From JBKQVT01 sp052139835 (GTDB taxonomy: Bacteria > Planctomycetota > Planctomycetia > Pirellulales > Thermoguttaceae), in NCBI GenBank assembly GCA_052139835.1, contig JBKQVT010000233.1, forward strand, positions 1-57,660: a DNA stretch of 57,660 nucleotides, written 5' to 3'. Under the pieces are notes generated by a model. It was given only the letters and a program-made list of their open reading frames with translations, did not search any database and was not told the origin of the DNA. Numbering within the stretch: position 1 is the stretch's first letter; every line of letters begins with the position of its first letter. This document shows positions 17,030 to 25,572 of the stretch, piece after piece. The translations under genes were made by a program, and so were the position numbers.

Positions 17030-20000
17030 ATGTCAACCCACAATCTGCCTGCTGCGTCAGGCTTTGGCCTTGAGCCACGAGATTTGATACTCCGATTGTC
17101 GCCGCTACAGCAAGACCTTCTTCAATGGCTGCGAGCACATACCCCATCGCTCGCCGACCCGTACATCGCTGCCACCGCCTTGCTACAGGGCCCGGAATTT
17201 CCCGGCCGCCTTACGTTAGTGTGCTTCTGCATGCGCGACCTTTTCAACGTCCTGCCACGCGCGCGTGGTGTCACCGAGCGGAAAGACGCCGACGATGCCG
17301 AGGCGACCGCCGCGGGGAAAGAGACACAGAACGGCCTGGTCGGGGCGAAGAAGAAGGCGAGGGCACTATTGAAAGCGCTCCCGCAGGCTGGGCTGACCGA
17401 GGAAGAGTTGGAGACGTGGGTGGAGGATGCTCACGGCCTCCAAAAGTGGTTTGCTGACCGCCATCACTTTAGCCATGAGCGCAGGGAGCAGCCCAGTGAG
17501 GAGGAGCTGAGGCAAAACGTTGCTCGATTTGAGCGCCTGCTGGTTAAGTTCACACACACGTTCTTCGGCCTCCTCTCGCGAGCCGAAGAGATCGTGGCCG
17601 CCGTGTCGGCGGAATCGCGGCCGCCGACCGAGAAGGAGGTGGACCACGTGACCGAGGTCCTCCAGTGGTCGCGGGAGTTTGAGGGGCCCTTGTTTAGCCG
17701 GCTCGACGGGAATTGGTTGGGCTCGCTGTGCAGGCGAGGTTTGTTCGCTGCGGTGCCGGACGTTGGTACCTGGCCAGCGTCGCAGTATCTAGCCCGCGTT
17801 GCTTCCAGCGCGCCGGGGGAAGTGGCCGAAATCCTGCGGGGCATCGGGACCGAGAACCCCTCGATATTGAGGGACGTTCTCGGCGCAGCCAGCGAGATGC
17901 CGGCCACGATTTCGGCAACGCTCGCGCCGATGGTATCCAAGGCGATCAGCCTGGGCGAGCTTTCGCTGGTGTTTCCCCAGACGACCGAATTCTGTGTGCA
18001 GCTAGCGAATGGCGGGCAAACCGAAGGGGCAATGAGCCTGGCGGAGGCATTGTTTGTCCCGCGGTTCGACGAGGATAGGGAATACTCGCCGCTCGGCCCT
18101 AAGGGGCATTACTGGTACGTCGAAGGACTGAAAAAAGTCGTTCCCTTGCTCGCAGTAGCAGCGCCGGCCGGGTTCCTCGCGGACCTGTGCGAATGGCTGA
18201 GGGCGTCGATCGTCGCAAAAGATTATTATGGCGAGCACTCGCCATCTGACGGCTCGGACCGCTGGCGCCCGGCGATCGAGGAGCACGAGCAGAACCGAAC
18301 CTATGATTTCTCGGGCGACCTCGTCGGCCTCGTGCGCCAGGGATTCGAGCACGCCATTGACGGAGGGCATGTCGCGCTTGACAGCGCGCTCGGGATTCTC
18401 GCCGGCCATGAGCACTGGGTGTTCACTCGCCTGCGCGTGCATCTGACCAACCGTTTCGCCGAGCTGGACCCGGGGCTGGCGCGGGCGGCAATGATGGACC
18501 CTGAGATGTTCAAAGCCTCCAAGTTGTGGCTTTGGCACGAATACGCGATGCTCATGCGTCGGTGTTTCCCGATGCTGCCCCCCGACCAGAAAGCGACCTG
18601 GCTCGGCTGGGTCGACGCGGGCCCCGAGGAGCGGTGGAACAGCCACGTCGCGGGCAGGGAAGCGACCGACGAAGAGCGGCGAGCGTGGGTTGAGCCCTGG
18701 CAGGCCGTTCGGCTGCATTGGATCGCCCCGCACCTGACCGGCGAGCGCCGGGCGGTTTACGAAAAGATGTCGGCCGACTGGGAGAACCCGGACGTGTACG
18801 ACTTCCATTATTACTCGCCCCCGGCGGAACGCGGGTGGCGAAGCCCAATTCCCGCGGAAGAACTAACGGGCCTGAACCTCGCCGCCGCGCTCGACAAGAT
18901 CAGCGCATGGCGGCCGAGCAAGCGCCAGACCAATGTGATCGGGGAGGGGACCGAGGGGCTAGCCACGGCGTTTGGCCGGTACGTTGGCGGCAACGCGGAG
19001 GAGCTTTCCGGCCAGGCGGAGGTGCTTGAGCGACGAGAACCCGCTCCCATCTACATCTACGTGCGGACATTCATCGACCAAATGGCGGAGGCCGTCAAGG
19101 CAGACCGGAAGATTGACTTGGCGGCGGTGCTGCAACTCTGTAAGTGGGTCGTCGAGCAGCCGTTGTCCGGCTATGGCGCGTACATCCCCGTCGACGGCGG
19201 GCTTTGGAGGCTCGTCGACAAGGACTGGCAATGGGCTCGCTACGCGATTTGCCGGTTCATGCGGGCGGTGTGCGATCCGACCTTGGACGACATTCCCCGG
19301 TATCCATTGGCCGGCAACCGCGAGGCGATGGGCGCGTTGCTGGGACCGCTTGCGGAAGACCCGGCCAAATCTCACTTCGCGGAGGAAGACGCTCGCAAGA
19401 ACCTGCGGGTATATGATGATTCACTGACCGCCGCGATTAACACACCCCGCGGGATAGCAGTGGAGGCGATTATCGCTTACGCTCGTTGGATTGCCAACCA
19501 CATCGCGCAGAACGTGGACGGTCGGCGCATCGTTCCCGCGGGCTTCGACGCGATGCCCGAGGTCCGCGACAGGCTCGAATGGCAGATCGCGCCCGAAAAC
19601 GCGAGCTTCGAGGCGTTTTCCGTCATAGGCGCGTACCTCGATCTGCTTCATTGGATCGACGAGTCGTGGGTGAAGGCAAACGCCGAGCGGATTTTCGACT
19701 TGGCCGTGATCGAGCGGGAACCCAAGAGCGCATACGGTTGGGCGGCTTGGAACTCGTTCCTGGACTGGGGCCGGGCCCGCGCAAGCGATTACCAAATTCT
19801 CCGGCAACAATACGTCTACGCAGTAAAGCATCTTGCCGAGGCGGTCCTATCCCCGAACTCCGGGCGGACGCCGATCCATCATCTTGGCGAAGACCTTGTG
19901 CTCCTTTACGGGCATGGGAATCTGAAGACCAGCAGCAGTGACGACGAGAAGCTGTTGTTCGACTTCCTCCAGGCCGCACAGAGCGACGTCCGCTCGCAGA

Positions 20001-20515
20001 CGATCGCGTTTGTCGGCTGGACTCTCAGCCGCAGCGAGGCAGTGCCGGAGGCAATCGTCGGGCGATTCCAGAGCCTCTGGGAATGGTACTGGCCAGAGTT
20101 CGGCGAGAAGGATGTCGCGGCCAGACCGGCGAGCGGGCTGTTTGGATCGTGGTTTAGCTGCGAACAGTTCCCGATAGGGTGGCGGCTTGAGCGGCTTGAG
20201 GCTGTCGTGATGTTGCCGCAAGTACCCGACCTGGCGGAGCAGGTTCTAGGGCGCCTGGCGACGATCGCGGAGGCCGATGCGGAGCATGTCGGGGCCGCGA
20301 TGCGCATTCTCGACCGGATGATCCGGGCGGACAAGGAAGGGTGGCGAGCGTACGCTTGGCGCGATTCCGCCATGAAGATTCTCGGGCTTGCCATGCGCGG
20401 TGACGATGCCGCGAGGGAGGTGGCTCTCAGTCTAATCGACCACCTCGGCCGGTGCGGACACCAGGAATTTCGCAAGCTGTTGCCGCGGGGCGGCGGCGCC
20501 GACAGCCCCGGCTGA
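17030..20515 (+). CDS. Large protein of unknown family with HEPN-like N-terminal motif
   Basis: 1161 aa, starting at MSTHNLPAAS, the ATG nearest conserved-looking sequence; the Shine-Dalgarno is weak. No Walker, nuclease or transmembrane motif was found. Residues 58-78 (LTLVCFCMRDLFNVLPR) form an amphipathic helix. A helix at 130-150 contains ADRHHFSHERR, where Arg144-His145-x3-His149 fits the R-phi-x3-H motif of HEPN RNases. A charged FERLLVKFTHTFFGLL helix closes the domain. The remaining 950 residues are helical and Trp-rich, like a HEAT/TPR superhelix seen in large defence or sensor proteins. It is flanked by an unrelated enzyme and a gene remnant. RNase or defence activity is inference from the motif only. 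Confidence 0.55.
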   Translation: MSTHNLPAASGFGLEPRDLILRLSPLQQDLLQWLRAHTPSLADPYIAATALLQGPEFPGRLTLVCFCMRDLFNVLPRARGVTERKDADDAEATAAGKETQNGLVGAKKKARALLKALPQAGLTEEELETWVEDAHGLQKWFADRHHFSHERREQPSEEELRQNVARFERLLVKFTHTFFGLLSRAEEIVAAVSAESRPPTEKEVDHVTEVLQWSREFEGPLFSRLDGNWLGSLCRRGLFAAVPDVGTWPASQYLARVASSAPGEVAEILRGIGTENPSILRDVLGAASEMPATISATLAPMVSKAISLGELSLVFPQTTEFCVQLANGGQTEGAMSLAEALFVPRFDEDREYSPLGPKGHYWYVEGLKKVVPLLAVAAPAGFLADLCEWLRASIVAKDYYGEHSPSDGSDRWRPAIEEHEQNRTYDFSGDLVGLVRQGFEHAIDGGHVALDSALGILAGHEHWVFTRLRVHLTNRFAELDPGLARAAMMDPEMFKASKLWLWHEYAMLMRRCFPMLPPDQKATWLGWVDAGPEERWNSHVAGREATDEERRAWVEPWQAVRLHWIAPHLTGERRAVYEKMSADWENPDVYDFHYYSPPAERGWRSPIPAEELTGLNLAAALDKISAWRPSKRQTNVIGEGTEGLATAFGRYVGGNAEELSGQAEVLERREPAPIYIYVRTFIDQMAEAVKADRKIDLAAVLQLCKWVVEQPLSGYGAYIPVDGGLWRLVDKDWQWARYAICRFMRAVCDPTLDDIPRYPLAGNREAMGALLGPLAEDPAKSHFAEEDARKNLRVYDDSLTAAINTPRGIAVEAIIAYARWIANHIAQNVDGRRIVPAGFDAMPEVRDRLEWQIAPENASFEAFSVIGAYLDLLHWIDESWVKANAERIFDLAVIEREPKSAYGWAAWNSFLDWGRARASDYQILRQQYVYAVKHLAEAVLSPNSGRTPIHHLGEDLVLLYGHGNLKTSSSDDEKLLFDFLQAAQSDVRSQTIAFVGWTLSRSEAVPEAIVGRFQSLWEWYWPEFGEKDVAARPASGLFGSWFSCEQFPIGWRLERLEAVVMLPQVPDLAEQVLGRLATIAEADAEHVGAAMRILDRMIRADKEGWRAYAWRDSAMKILGLAMRGDDAAREVALSLIDHLGRCGHQEFRKLLPRGGGADSPG

Positions 20516-20615
20516 CCGCCTGTGGCAGCGCCGGGAACACCACGTCGACCGACATGGACAGCGCGGCGGCCAGCCGCGGCTCAACGACCACTTCGGCCTC
20601 GCGTTCCTGGACGAG

Positions 20616-20804
20616 TTGATCGCCCGGAAGGTCTGCGGCGAGAACGCCTCGGTCGAGGGTCTGGATTGGCCGTTCCATGAGGCCCGGCTGACCGAACTGG
20701 AGGCCCAGCTCGATCGGGCCTTCGCGGAATCGCCGTTGCCGGAGGACCGTGACCGCAATGCAATCAACGATGTCCTGGTGGGGCTCCGGCTGGCGCGGCA
20801 ATAG
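20616..20804 (+). pseudogene. Possible gene remnant or short CDS
   Basis: A 62-codon frame (TTG start) has protein-like composition (DWPFHEARLTELEAQLDRAF, then a stop after LVGLRLARQ). In the same frame the sequence is open and protein-like back to about 20520 (NDHFGLAFLDEL), but no start or ribosome-binding site exists there. It looks like the 3' end of a larger gene whose 5' part was lost at the junction with the gene ending at 20515. The product is unknown. Confidence 0.4.
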
Positions 20805-20818
20805 CAGGGAAGTCACGG

Positions 20819-20824
20819 TATACT
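20819..20824 (+). promoter_or_regulatory. -10 box placed for a leaderless transcript
   Basis: TATACT ends 6 bases before the ATG at 20831, so transcription would begin at or next to the start codon. No Shine-Dalgarno precedes that ATG, and no clear -35 is visible. Confidence 0.4.
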
Positions 20825-20830
20825 AGGGGC

Positions 20831-21346
20831 ATGTTGGAACGCGACGATCACCCGGCGGCAGGCAGCCCCGAGCACTTGCTGGCCCAGTGCGACGTGCGCC
20901 GCTTGCGGCGTTCGGGGCCAGGCGGCCAGCACCGCAACAAGGTGGAGACGGCCATCAGCCTCCGCCATCTGCCCAGCGGCGTGCGCGCCGAGGCCAGCGA
21001 GCGCCGCAGCCAGGCCCAGAACCAAGCGGTTGCCCTGTTTCGGCTGCGGGTGAACCTGGCCCTGGAGGTCCGGCGGCCCTGCGGCCCGGACCGCGTACCC
21101 AGTGCTCTCTGGCAATCGCGCTCGGGCGGCGCAGCGCTGAAGGTGAGTGCCTCGCACGACGACTTTCCCGCCCTGTTGGCCGAGGCATTGGACACGCTGG
21201 CCGCCGCGGACGCCGATGCGAAGCAGGCGGCCAGGGTGCTGAGCTGCACGCCGTCGCAGTTGGTCCGCTTGCTGAAACTCGATCCGCGCGCCCTGGCGTT
21301 GGTCAACCGCTGGCGTCGTGAGCGGCAGATGCACGCCCTTCAGTAG
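20831..21346 (+). CDS. Peptide chain release factor-like protein with GGQ motif
   Basis: 171 aa. RRSGPGGQHRNKVETAISL carries the GGQ peptidyl-tRNA hydrolysis motif with the flanking basic loop found in RF1/RF2 domain 3 and in ArfB-type rescue factors. There are no stop-codon recognition domains. The C-terminal half is not the ArfB basic tail: it contains ADAKQAARVLSCTPSQLVRLLKLDPRAL, an HTH-like helical region, then a short Arg-rich end. It probably acts on ribosome-bound peptidyl-tRNA; codon-independent rescue is inferred. A TATACT just before the ATG suggests leaderless expression. Confidence 0.78.
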   Translation: MLERDDHPAAGSPEHLLAQCDVRRLRRSGPGGQHRNKVETAISLRHLPSGVRAEASERRSQAQNQAVALFRLRVNLALEVRRPCGPDRVPSALWQSRSGGAALKVSASHDDFPALLAEALDTLAAADADAKQAARVLSCTPSQLVRLLKLDPRALALVNRWRRERQMHALQ

Positions 21347-21580
21347 TCAGGATCGTCGCCGGGCGGGGTCGCGAGGCGGGGCCCGTCCACGTCCGGTTTG
21401 CCTCTTTTGCCCCTCACGCCCCCCGCTGGAGTGGTTGTCTTTGCCGCCTGGAGTTCAAAAATGTAGGCACAAGGATCATGGGCGACTGGCCGTCTTGCGA
21501 TGGCAACGAGGAGTAAGGACCGGGTCGCCTGTCATGTACGGTGGTTTGTGTTTCCCTTTTTTACACAGGAGGATTGAGTC

Positions 21581-22006
21581 ATGCGACGTTTAGGAACGGT
21601 GTTTGCCGTGCTGGCTTTGCTGTGGTTTGCCGTGCCGGAGCCGGCTTCCGCCTTCTTCGGGCGGTGCGGGCGGCGATGCTGCTGCCAATCGTGTTGCAGC
21701 ACTTGCGGCACGTCGTCCTGCACCTCGTGCGGGTCGAGTTGCGGATCGTGCGGCACATGCGGTTGCCGCAGCACCTGCGGCAGTTGTGGTTGCCGCAGCA
21801 CCTGCGGCAGTTGCGGTTGCGGCAGCACCTGCGGCAGTTGCGGATGCAACTCCTGTATGGGCGGCACGGTGGCTCCTGGTACGCCGACCACGGCGCCGAG
21901 CCCGCCGCCAGCCATGGCGCCAACCGCGCCGCCGGCCCTGGCGCCGGCCCCGCCGTCAACCACGCCGTCGGCCACGGCGCCCACCCCGACGCCAAGCGTG
22001 AAATAG
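21581..22006 (+). CDS. Exported cysteine-rich repeat protein
   Basis: 141 aa with an excellent AGGAGG Shine-Dalgarno. A signal peptide (about residues 1-24, ending PASA) precedes a region (27-92) in which more than a quarter of the residues are Cys. It includes tandem CGCRSTCGS units, followed by a Pro/Ala/Thr-rich tail (APGTPTTAPSPPPAMAP). Roles could be metal binding, a disulfide-crosslinked wall component or a rigid linker; nothing in the sequence decides. It is convergent with the Gly/Tyr-rich exported protein at 22137. Confidence 0.72.
   Translation: MRRLGTVFAVLALLWFAVPEPASAFFGRCGRRCCCQSCCSTCGTSSCTSCGSSCGSCGTCGCRSTCGSCGCRSTCGSCGCGSTCGSCGCNSCMGGTVAPGTPTTAPSPPPAMAPTAPPALAPAPPSTTPSATAPTPTPSVK
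21758..21838 (+). repeat. Three tandem 27-bp units encoding CGC(R/G)STCGS
   Basis: Units at 21758-21784, 21785-21811 and 21812-21838 are nearly identical, and a partial fourth follows. The repeat stays in frame within the exported Cys-rich gene. Confidence 0.8.
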
Positions 22007-22136
22007 CCACCGCTTCGCCGCCATCGGAAGGGGTGAAGGACAGCGGGAAGCGCGGGCGGGCAAGGATTTTGCCGCGGCCAGCGGGTTGAATCCCGTGCGG
22101 GCGCACGCCGTGCAAACGGGCCGGCCAGCGCAGCGG

Positions 22137-22565
22137 TTAGCGGTGATACCCGCCCCAGCCGCCGCCGTGCCAATAGCCGCCGTAACCGCCGCCGATGAAG
22201 ATTCCACCCCCGTAATACGGATACGGGTAACCATATCCGTAAGGGTAGGGAGCGTAGTATGGCTGCGGAGCGACGTACTGGTAGGGGTAGGCGGGGACGG
22301 CGGCCTGCACGGGCGTGCCGGGGTTGACCCATTGGCCGTTGACATAGCACAGCCAATGATTGTCCGGCGTCCAGTACCACCAATAGCCGTTATAGAACCG
22401 GTAGCGTGACGAATCGACGCCGGCGGCGGGGCCGGGGGCTGCCGTGCCCGCATCGGTCGGGGCAGGGGCGGCTAGCGCGGGCTGAGGGTCGGCCGCGCGG
22501 GCTGTGCCGGCCGGCAAGGCCGTCGCGATCAATCCTGCCGCAAGAGCAATGATTAAGTGCTTCAT
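22137..22565 (-). CDS. Exported Gly/Tyr-rich small protein
   Basis: 142 aa; the region upstream of the ATG (GGAGGATACTCGAACC) provides an acceptable AGGAGG site. A Sec signal ends near TARAADP. A short Trp/Tyr motif (YRFYNGYWWYWTPDNHWLCYVNGQW) resembles the small aromatic domain of secreted planctomycete proteins. The tail is an extended Pro-Tyr-Gly tract ending WGGYHR. It is likely a surface or wall-associated structural protein with no catalytic residues. Confidence 0.7.
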   Translation of the reverse strand: MKHLIIALAAGLIATALPAGTARAADPQPALAAPAPTDAGTAAPGPAAGVDSSRYRFYNGYWWYWTPDNHWLCYVNGQWVNPGTPVQAAVPAYPYQYVAPQPYYAPYPYGYGYPYPYYGGGIFIGGGYGGYWHGGGWGGYHR

Positions 22566-22622
22566 GGTTCGAGTATCCTCCTGAATTGTGGTGACAGACT
22601 ATCCCGCCACCGGCCGCTTGAG

Positions 22623-23276
22623 TCAAGGCCAATATTGCAGGCCCGCCGGCCACTTCGCCGCGAGATTCGCCGCCGCGTCCCAGAGGAATTTCACCCCGAA
22701 GGCCAGCAGGGCCACGGCACAGAGCATGAAGACGATCCGCTGGGCCCGGCGGCCGAAAAACTCCGCACCGTGGAAGGCCGCCAGCGACAACAGGTCCAGC
22801 CACACCAAGTCGCACAACCAGTGGACCACGGCAAACAGTCCCAGGGCCAGGATTCCAAAGGCCATCGCCTGAGTGACCATTGCCAGTCCCACGGTGAACC
22901 ACCAGAGAATGAAGTAGGGGTTGGCCCCGGTCAGGATGACGCCGGTGAAGAAGGGATGGTGGTGGACTTGGGCCGTGGGGCCGTGGCCGAGGGTCGGCAG
23001 GTTCCAGAGGAGTTCTCCGCCCATGAGCAGGAGGAAGAGGCCGCCGGCGATGCCGATGGCCGCCTTGGCGGCGGGGAAGGCGAGGAAGGCGCCGACGCCG
23101 GCGGCCAGGAGGAAGACCAGGGGGAACTCGACGACGCCGTGGCCGGTGGCGATCCAAGCCCCGGCATGGCGCGATCGGGCCCCGGCGGCCAGGGTGGCGG
23201 CGGTGACCGGCCCCGGGGCCATGACGCCGGAGAGCGAGATGACCACTACGGAAAGAAGAAAAGCCAACAAGGCCAT
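22623..23276 (-). CDS. LysE/RhtB-family exporter
   Basis: 217 aa, the normal size for LysE-type exporters, with six hydrophobic segments. The family signature is present at the N-terminus (SGVMAPGPVTAATLAAG) with GAWIATGHGVVEFPL after helix 1. ILTGANPYFILWW in the middle matches the conserved NP motif. It should export amino acids or similar small molecules across the inner membrane. No Shine-Dalgarno is evident. It lies 57 bp upstream of the Gly/Tyr-rich gene on the same strand, without an obvious functional link. Confidence 0.82.
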   Translation of the reverse strand: MALLAFLLSVVVISLSGVMAPGPVTAATLAAGARSRHAGAWIATGHGVVEFPLVFLLAAGVGAFLAFPAAKAAIGIAGGLFLLLMGGELLWNLPTLGHGPTAQVHHHPFFTGVILTGANPYFILWWFTVGLAMVTQAMAFGILALGLFAVVHWLCDLVWLDLLSLAAFHGAEFFGRRAQRIVFMLCAVALLAFGVKFLWDAAANLAAKWPAGLQYWP

Positions 23277-23463
23277 GGAAGTCGCGCCGCTTGCCGAAAG
23301 TCCGCCCAGGGGGAGGCCGCAACCTTCAGTCTACGGCCTGGGGGATGGAAAGCAAGGTTGTGATAGTGTGATCCTTGCGGCGAGCGAACGTTACATGCCG
23401 CTTCAATTCCCACCGGGCGCCGCCGGTGGGCGTGGGAGGGCCGGCTCCGCTTCCGGCGGAGGT

Positions 23464-24429
23464 TTATCCCCGTGGACGAAAGAGCAGCACCGCATAGGAA
23501 AGGATGAGCACGGCCAGGGCCGTGCAGTTGGTCCAGTTGATCCGATGCCGGTGGACCGGCTGGAATTCTTCCCACGCCTTCCACGCCTTCTCGTCGCCGG
23601 TGAACAAGCCGCGGAATATCTCCGGTGGCAGATCGATAGGGATGCTCCAAACGCTCCCGTCGGAAAACACGGCGTTTGCCCCGGCGACTTCATCCTGGAA
23701 GAAGAATCCGCCGGGGGTTATATCGCGGCTGGAAATGCTCAGACCCGATCCATCGCCGACGCCGCGGCATGCCTCCTCCAGCGTGAAGTCCTTCGGTTCC
23801 ATCCAATTGATATTGGAATTGGCCACCTCAACGACCATCAGCCGCGGCGGCTTCCCCGTGGTGCAGTGGTCGTCCCACACGGTCCCGGGGCCAGTGACGG
23901 CGACGTAGCTGGTCGTGGGGCGATCTTTGAGCGACCGATCCGACGGACATCGAAATAACGACAGTTTCAGACCGGCCAACTTGCTGTTGTTCGGGCCGTT
24001 CCACGGTTCGTGAACACTGTATGCGCGGTACGAGTCGCTACGTTCCAGGTAGGGCAAAATGAGCGTCCGCCAACTGTGCATGGCATTGCCTTGCTTATCG
24101 GCAACAGCAGCGGGCGGAAGACGGCCGTACGTCTGCTCGTAGTTCAGCAGTGCAAGGCCGATCTGCTTTAGGTTACTGATGCAAGTCACGCGCCTGGCAG
24201 CCTCCCGGACGGTCTGAAACCGTGGTGGCAGCAGTCCGAGCAGGCAGAGCCCACACAGTAGGACGAGGAGCAAAAGTGGGAGGTGCCTCCTCAGTTCCGG
24301 GCTGCGGTAGAACGCCGCGATGAGCAGCAGGATTGCCGCAACGGGAATCCCCCACGGTGCGCCGAACACCGCCAGCGAGGCCCAGACGACCACGAACGCC
24401 AACAGCAGCGTCGAAAGCCGGTATTGCAT
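23464..24429 (-). CDS. DUF1559-domain membrane protein, copy 2
   Basis: 321 aa from MQYRLSTLLLAFVVVW, preceded by GGAGAGGAAGGG; a longer open frame to 24621 is not supported. It is a close paralogue of the gene at 5189, sharing an almost identical first helix, LPPAAVADKQGNAMHSWRT, PWNGPNNSK, YVAVTGPGTVWDDH, SNINWMEPKDFTLEEACRG and a C-terminal helix ALAVLILSYAVLLF. Unlike copy 1 it has the more standard VTCISNLKQIGLALLNYE segment of DUF1559 proteins. Function unknown; a pseudopilin-like fold is presumed. Confidence 0.8.
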   Translation of the reverse strand: MQYRLSTLLLAFVVVWASLAVFGAPWGIPVAAILLLIAAFYRSPELRRHLPLLLLVLLCGLCLLGLLPPRFQTVREAARRVTCISNLKQIGLALLNYEQTYGRLPPAAVADKQGNAMHSWRTLILPYLERSDSYRAYSVHEPWNGPNNSKLAGLKLSLFRCPSDRSLKDRPTTSYVAVTGPGTVWDDHCTTGKPPRLMVVEVANSNINWMEPKDFTLEEACRGVGDGSGLSISSRDITPGGFFFQDEVAGANAVFSDGSVWSIPIDLPPEIFRGLFTGDEKAWKAWEEFQPVHRHRINWTNCTALAVLILSYAVLLFRPRG

Positions 24430-24570
24430 CTGCCCTTCCTCTCCAGGCCGCTTTGGAACCGCCATTATATCGCCGCCTCGGAGGCCGAGAAGGCAGCCGG
24501 GTGAGCCCGTGCCGCGCCGGCCGCGGCCTTCCGCGGACGTGCGCCACTGCCGCTGGGGGCCGAACGGGGC

Positions 24571-24576
24571 TATAAT
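24571..24576 (+). promoter_or_regulatory. -10 box for the TIM-barrel gene
   Basis: TATAAT lies 66 bases before the start at 24643. The region 17 bases further upstream is G+C-rich with no good -35. Confidence 0.4.
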
Positions 24577-24642
24577 ACCGATTCCAAGCCACAACCAGAC
24601 GGGGAGGCTTTCTCCCGGCAAAACCCAGACAACAAGGAGAAC

Positions 24643-25572
24643 ATGATGCGGCCTTCAACTCAACGGTGGTCGGTAGCGGGCGTGGCGCTGGCAGCCCTGG
24701 CGGGATGGCAGTCCGCTGCGGCCACGGCCGCCGCGGCGGCCGACAACGCCGCCGGCGCCGCCGCCATGCCCAATCCGTTCTACGCCTATTGCGTGGGCAT
24801 CGGCACCGACAAGGAATCCGCCACCCTCAAGGGCCAACTCGAATTGGCCCCCATGCTGGCTGACCTGGGTTACGCGGGGATGGCCCACGTCGGCCTCGAC
24901 GGCGCGATGGAGATGCTCGAGACATTGGAGAAACACAACCAGAAGCTCGTGGCGGTGTACACCGAACTGATTGTCGACCCCGGCGATCGCGGCTACGATC
25001 CGCGCCTGAAACAGCTCATTCCCAAGCTCAAAGGGCATGGCACCCTCGTGTGGCTGGTGGTCAACAGCAGGAAGTACAAGCCCTCGTCGACCGGGGGCGA
25101 CGCGCGTGCGGTCGAACTGCTGCGGGAAATCGCCGGGATCGCCCAGCAGTCCGGCGTGGCCGTCTCGCTGTATCCGCACAAGGGCACCTATAGCGAGCGG
25201 ATGGAAGACGTGGTGCGGCTGGCGAAGAAAACCGATCGGCCCAACGTCGGCGTGACCTTCACCATGTGCCATTTCCTGGCGGTCGACGACGCCAAGAACC
25301 TGGACCGCGTGCTGGAGATGGCGCGACCCTACCTGACGATGGTCACCATCAACGGCACCTCGGGCTACGCCTCGGGGAAGCTGGCCAGTTGGATTCAGGT
25401 GTTGGGCGACGGCACGTTCGACGTCGGCGCCGTGCTCAAGACCCTGCGGAAGCTGGACTACCGCGGACCGATCGGCATCATCGCTTACGGCATCAAGGGA
25501 GATCGCCGCGCGATTCTCGGCCGCTCGATCAAGGCGTGGAAGAAGCTTTCGGCCGAAGCCGCGGGGAGGTAA
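24643..25572 (+). CDS. Exported sugar phosphate isomerase/epimerase-like TIM barrel
   Basis: 309 aa; AAGGAGAAC precedes the ATG. An Ala-rich signal segment (about residues 1-37) is followed by a xylose-isomerase-like (AP endonuclease 2 family) barrel: LADLGYAGMAHVGLDG, VAVYTELIVD, GVAVSLYPHKGTYSERMED, NVGVTFTMCHFLAVDD and YRGPIGIIAYGIKGD. The His/Glu/Asp metal ligands are only partly recognisable. Secreted members of this family are numerous in planctomycetes and are thought to act in carbohydrate breakdown; the substrate is not known. It stands just outside the left end of the integrated element. Confidence 0.78.
   Translation: MMRPSTQRWSVAGVALAALAGWQSAAATAAAAADNAAGAAAMPNPFYAYCVGIGTDKESATLKGQLELAPMLADLGYAGMAHVGLDGAMEMLETLEKHNQKLVAVYTELIVDPGDRGYDPRLKQLIPKLKGHGTLVWLVVNSRKYKPSSTGGDARAVELLREIAGIAQQSGVAVSLYPHKGTYSERMEDVVRLAKKTDRPNVGVTFTMCHFLAVDDAKNLDRVLEMARPYLTMVTINGTSGYASGKLASWIQVLGDGTFDVGAVLKTLRKLDYRGPIGIIAYGIKGDRRAILGRSIKAWKKLSAEAAGR

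Noticed and set aside
21758..21838. CRISPR-like array
   Set aside because: The repeats are contiguous 27-bp in-frame coding units without spacers, and no cas genes are near.
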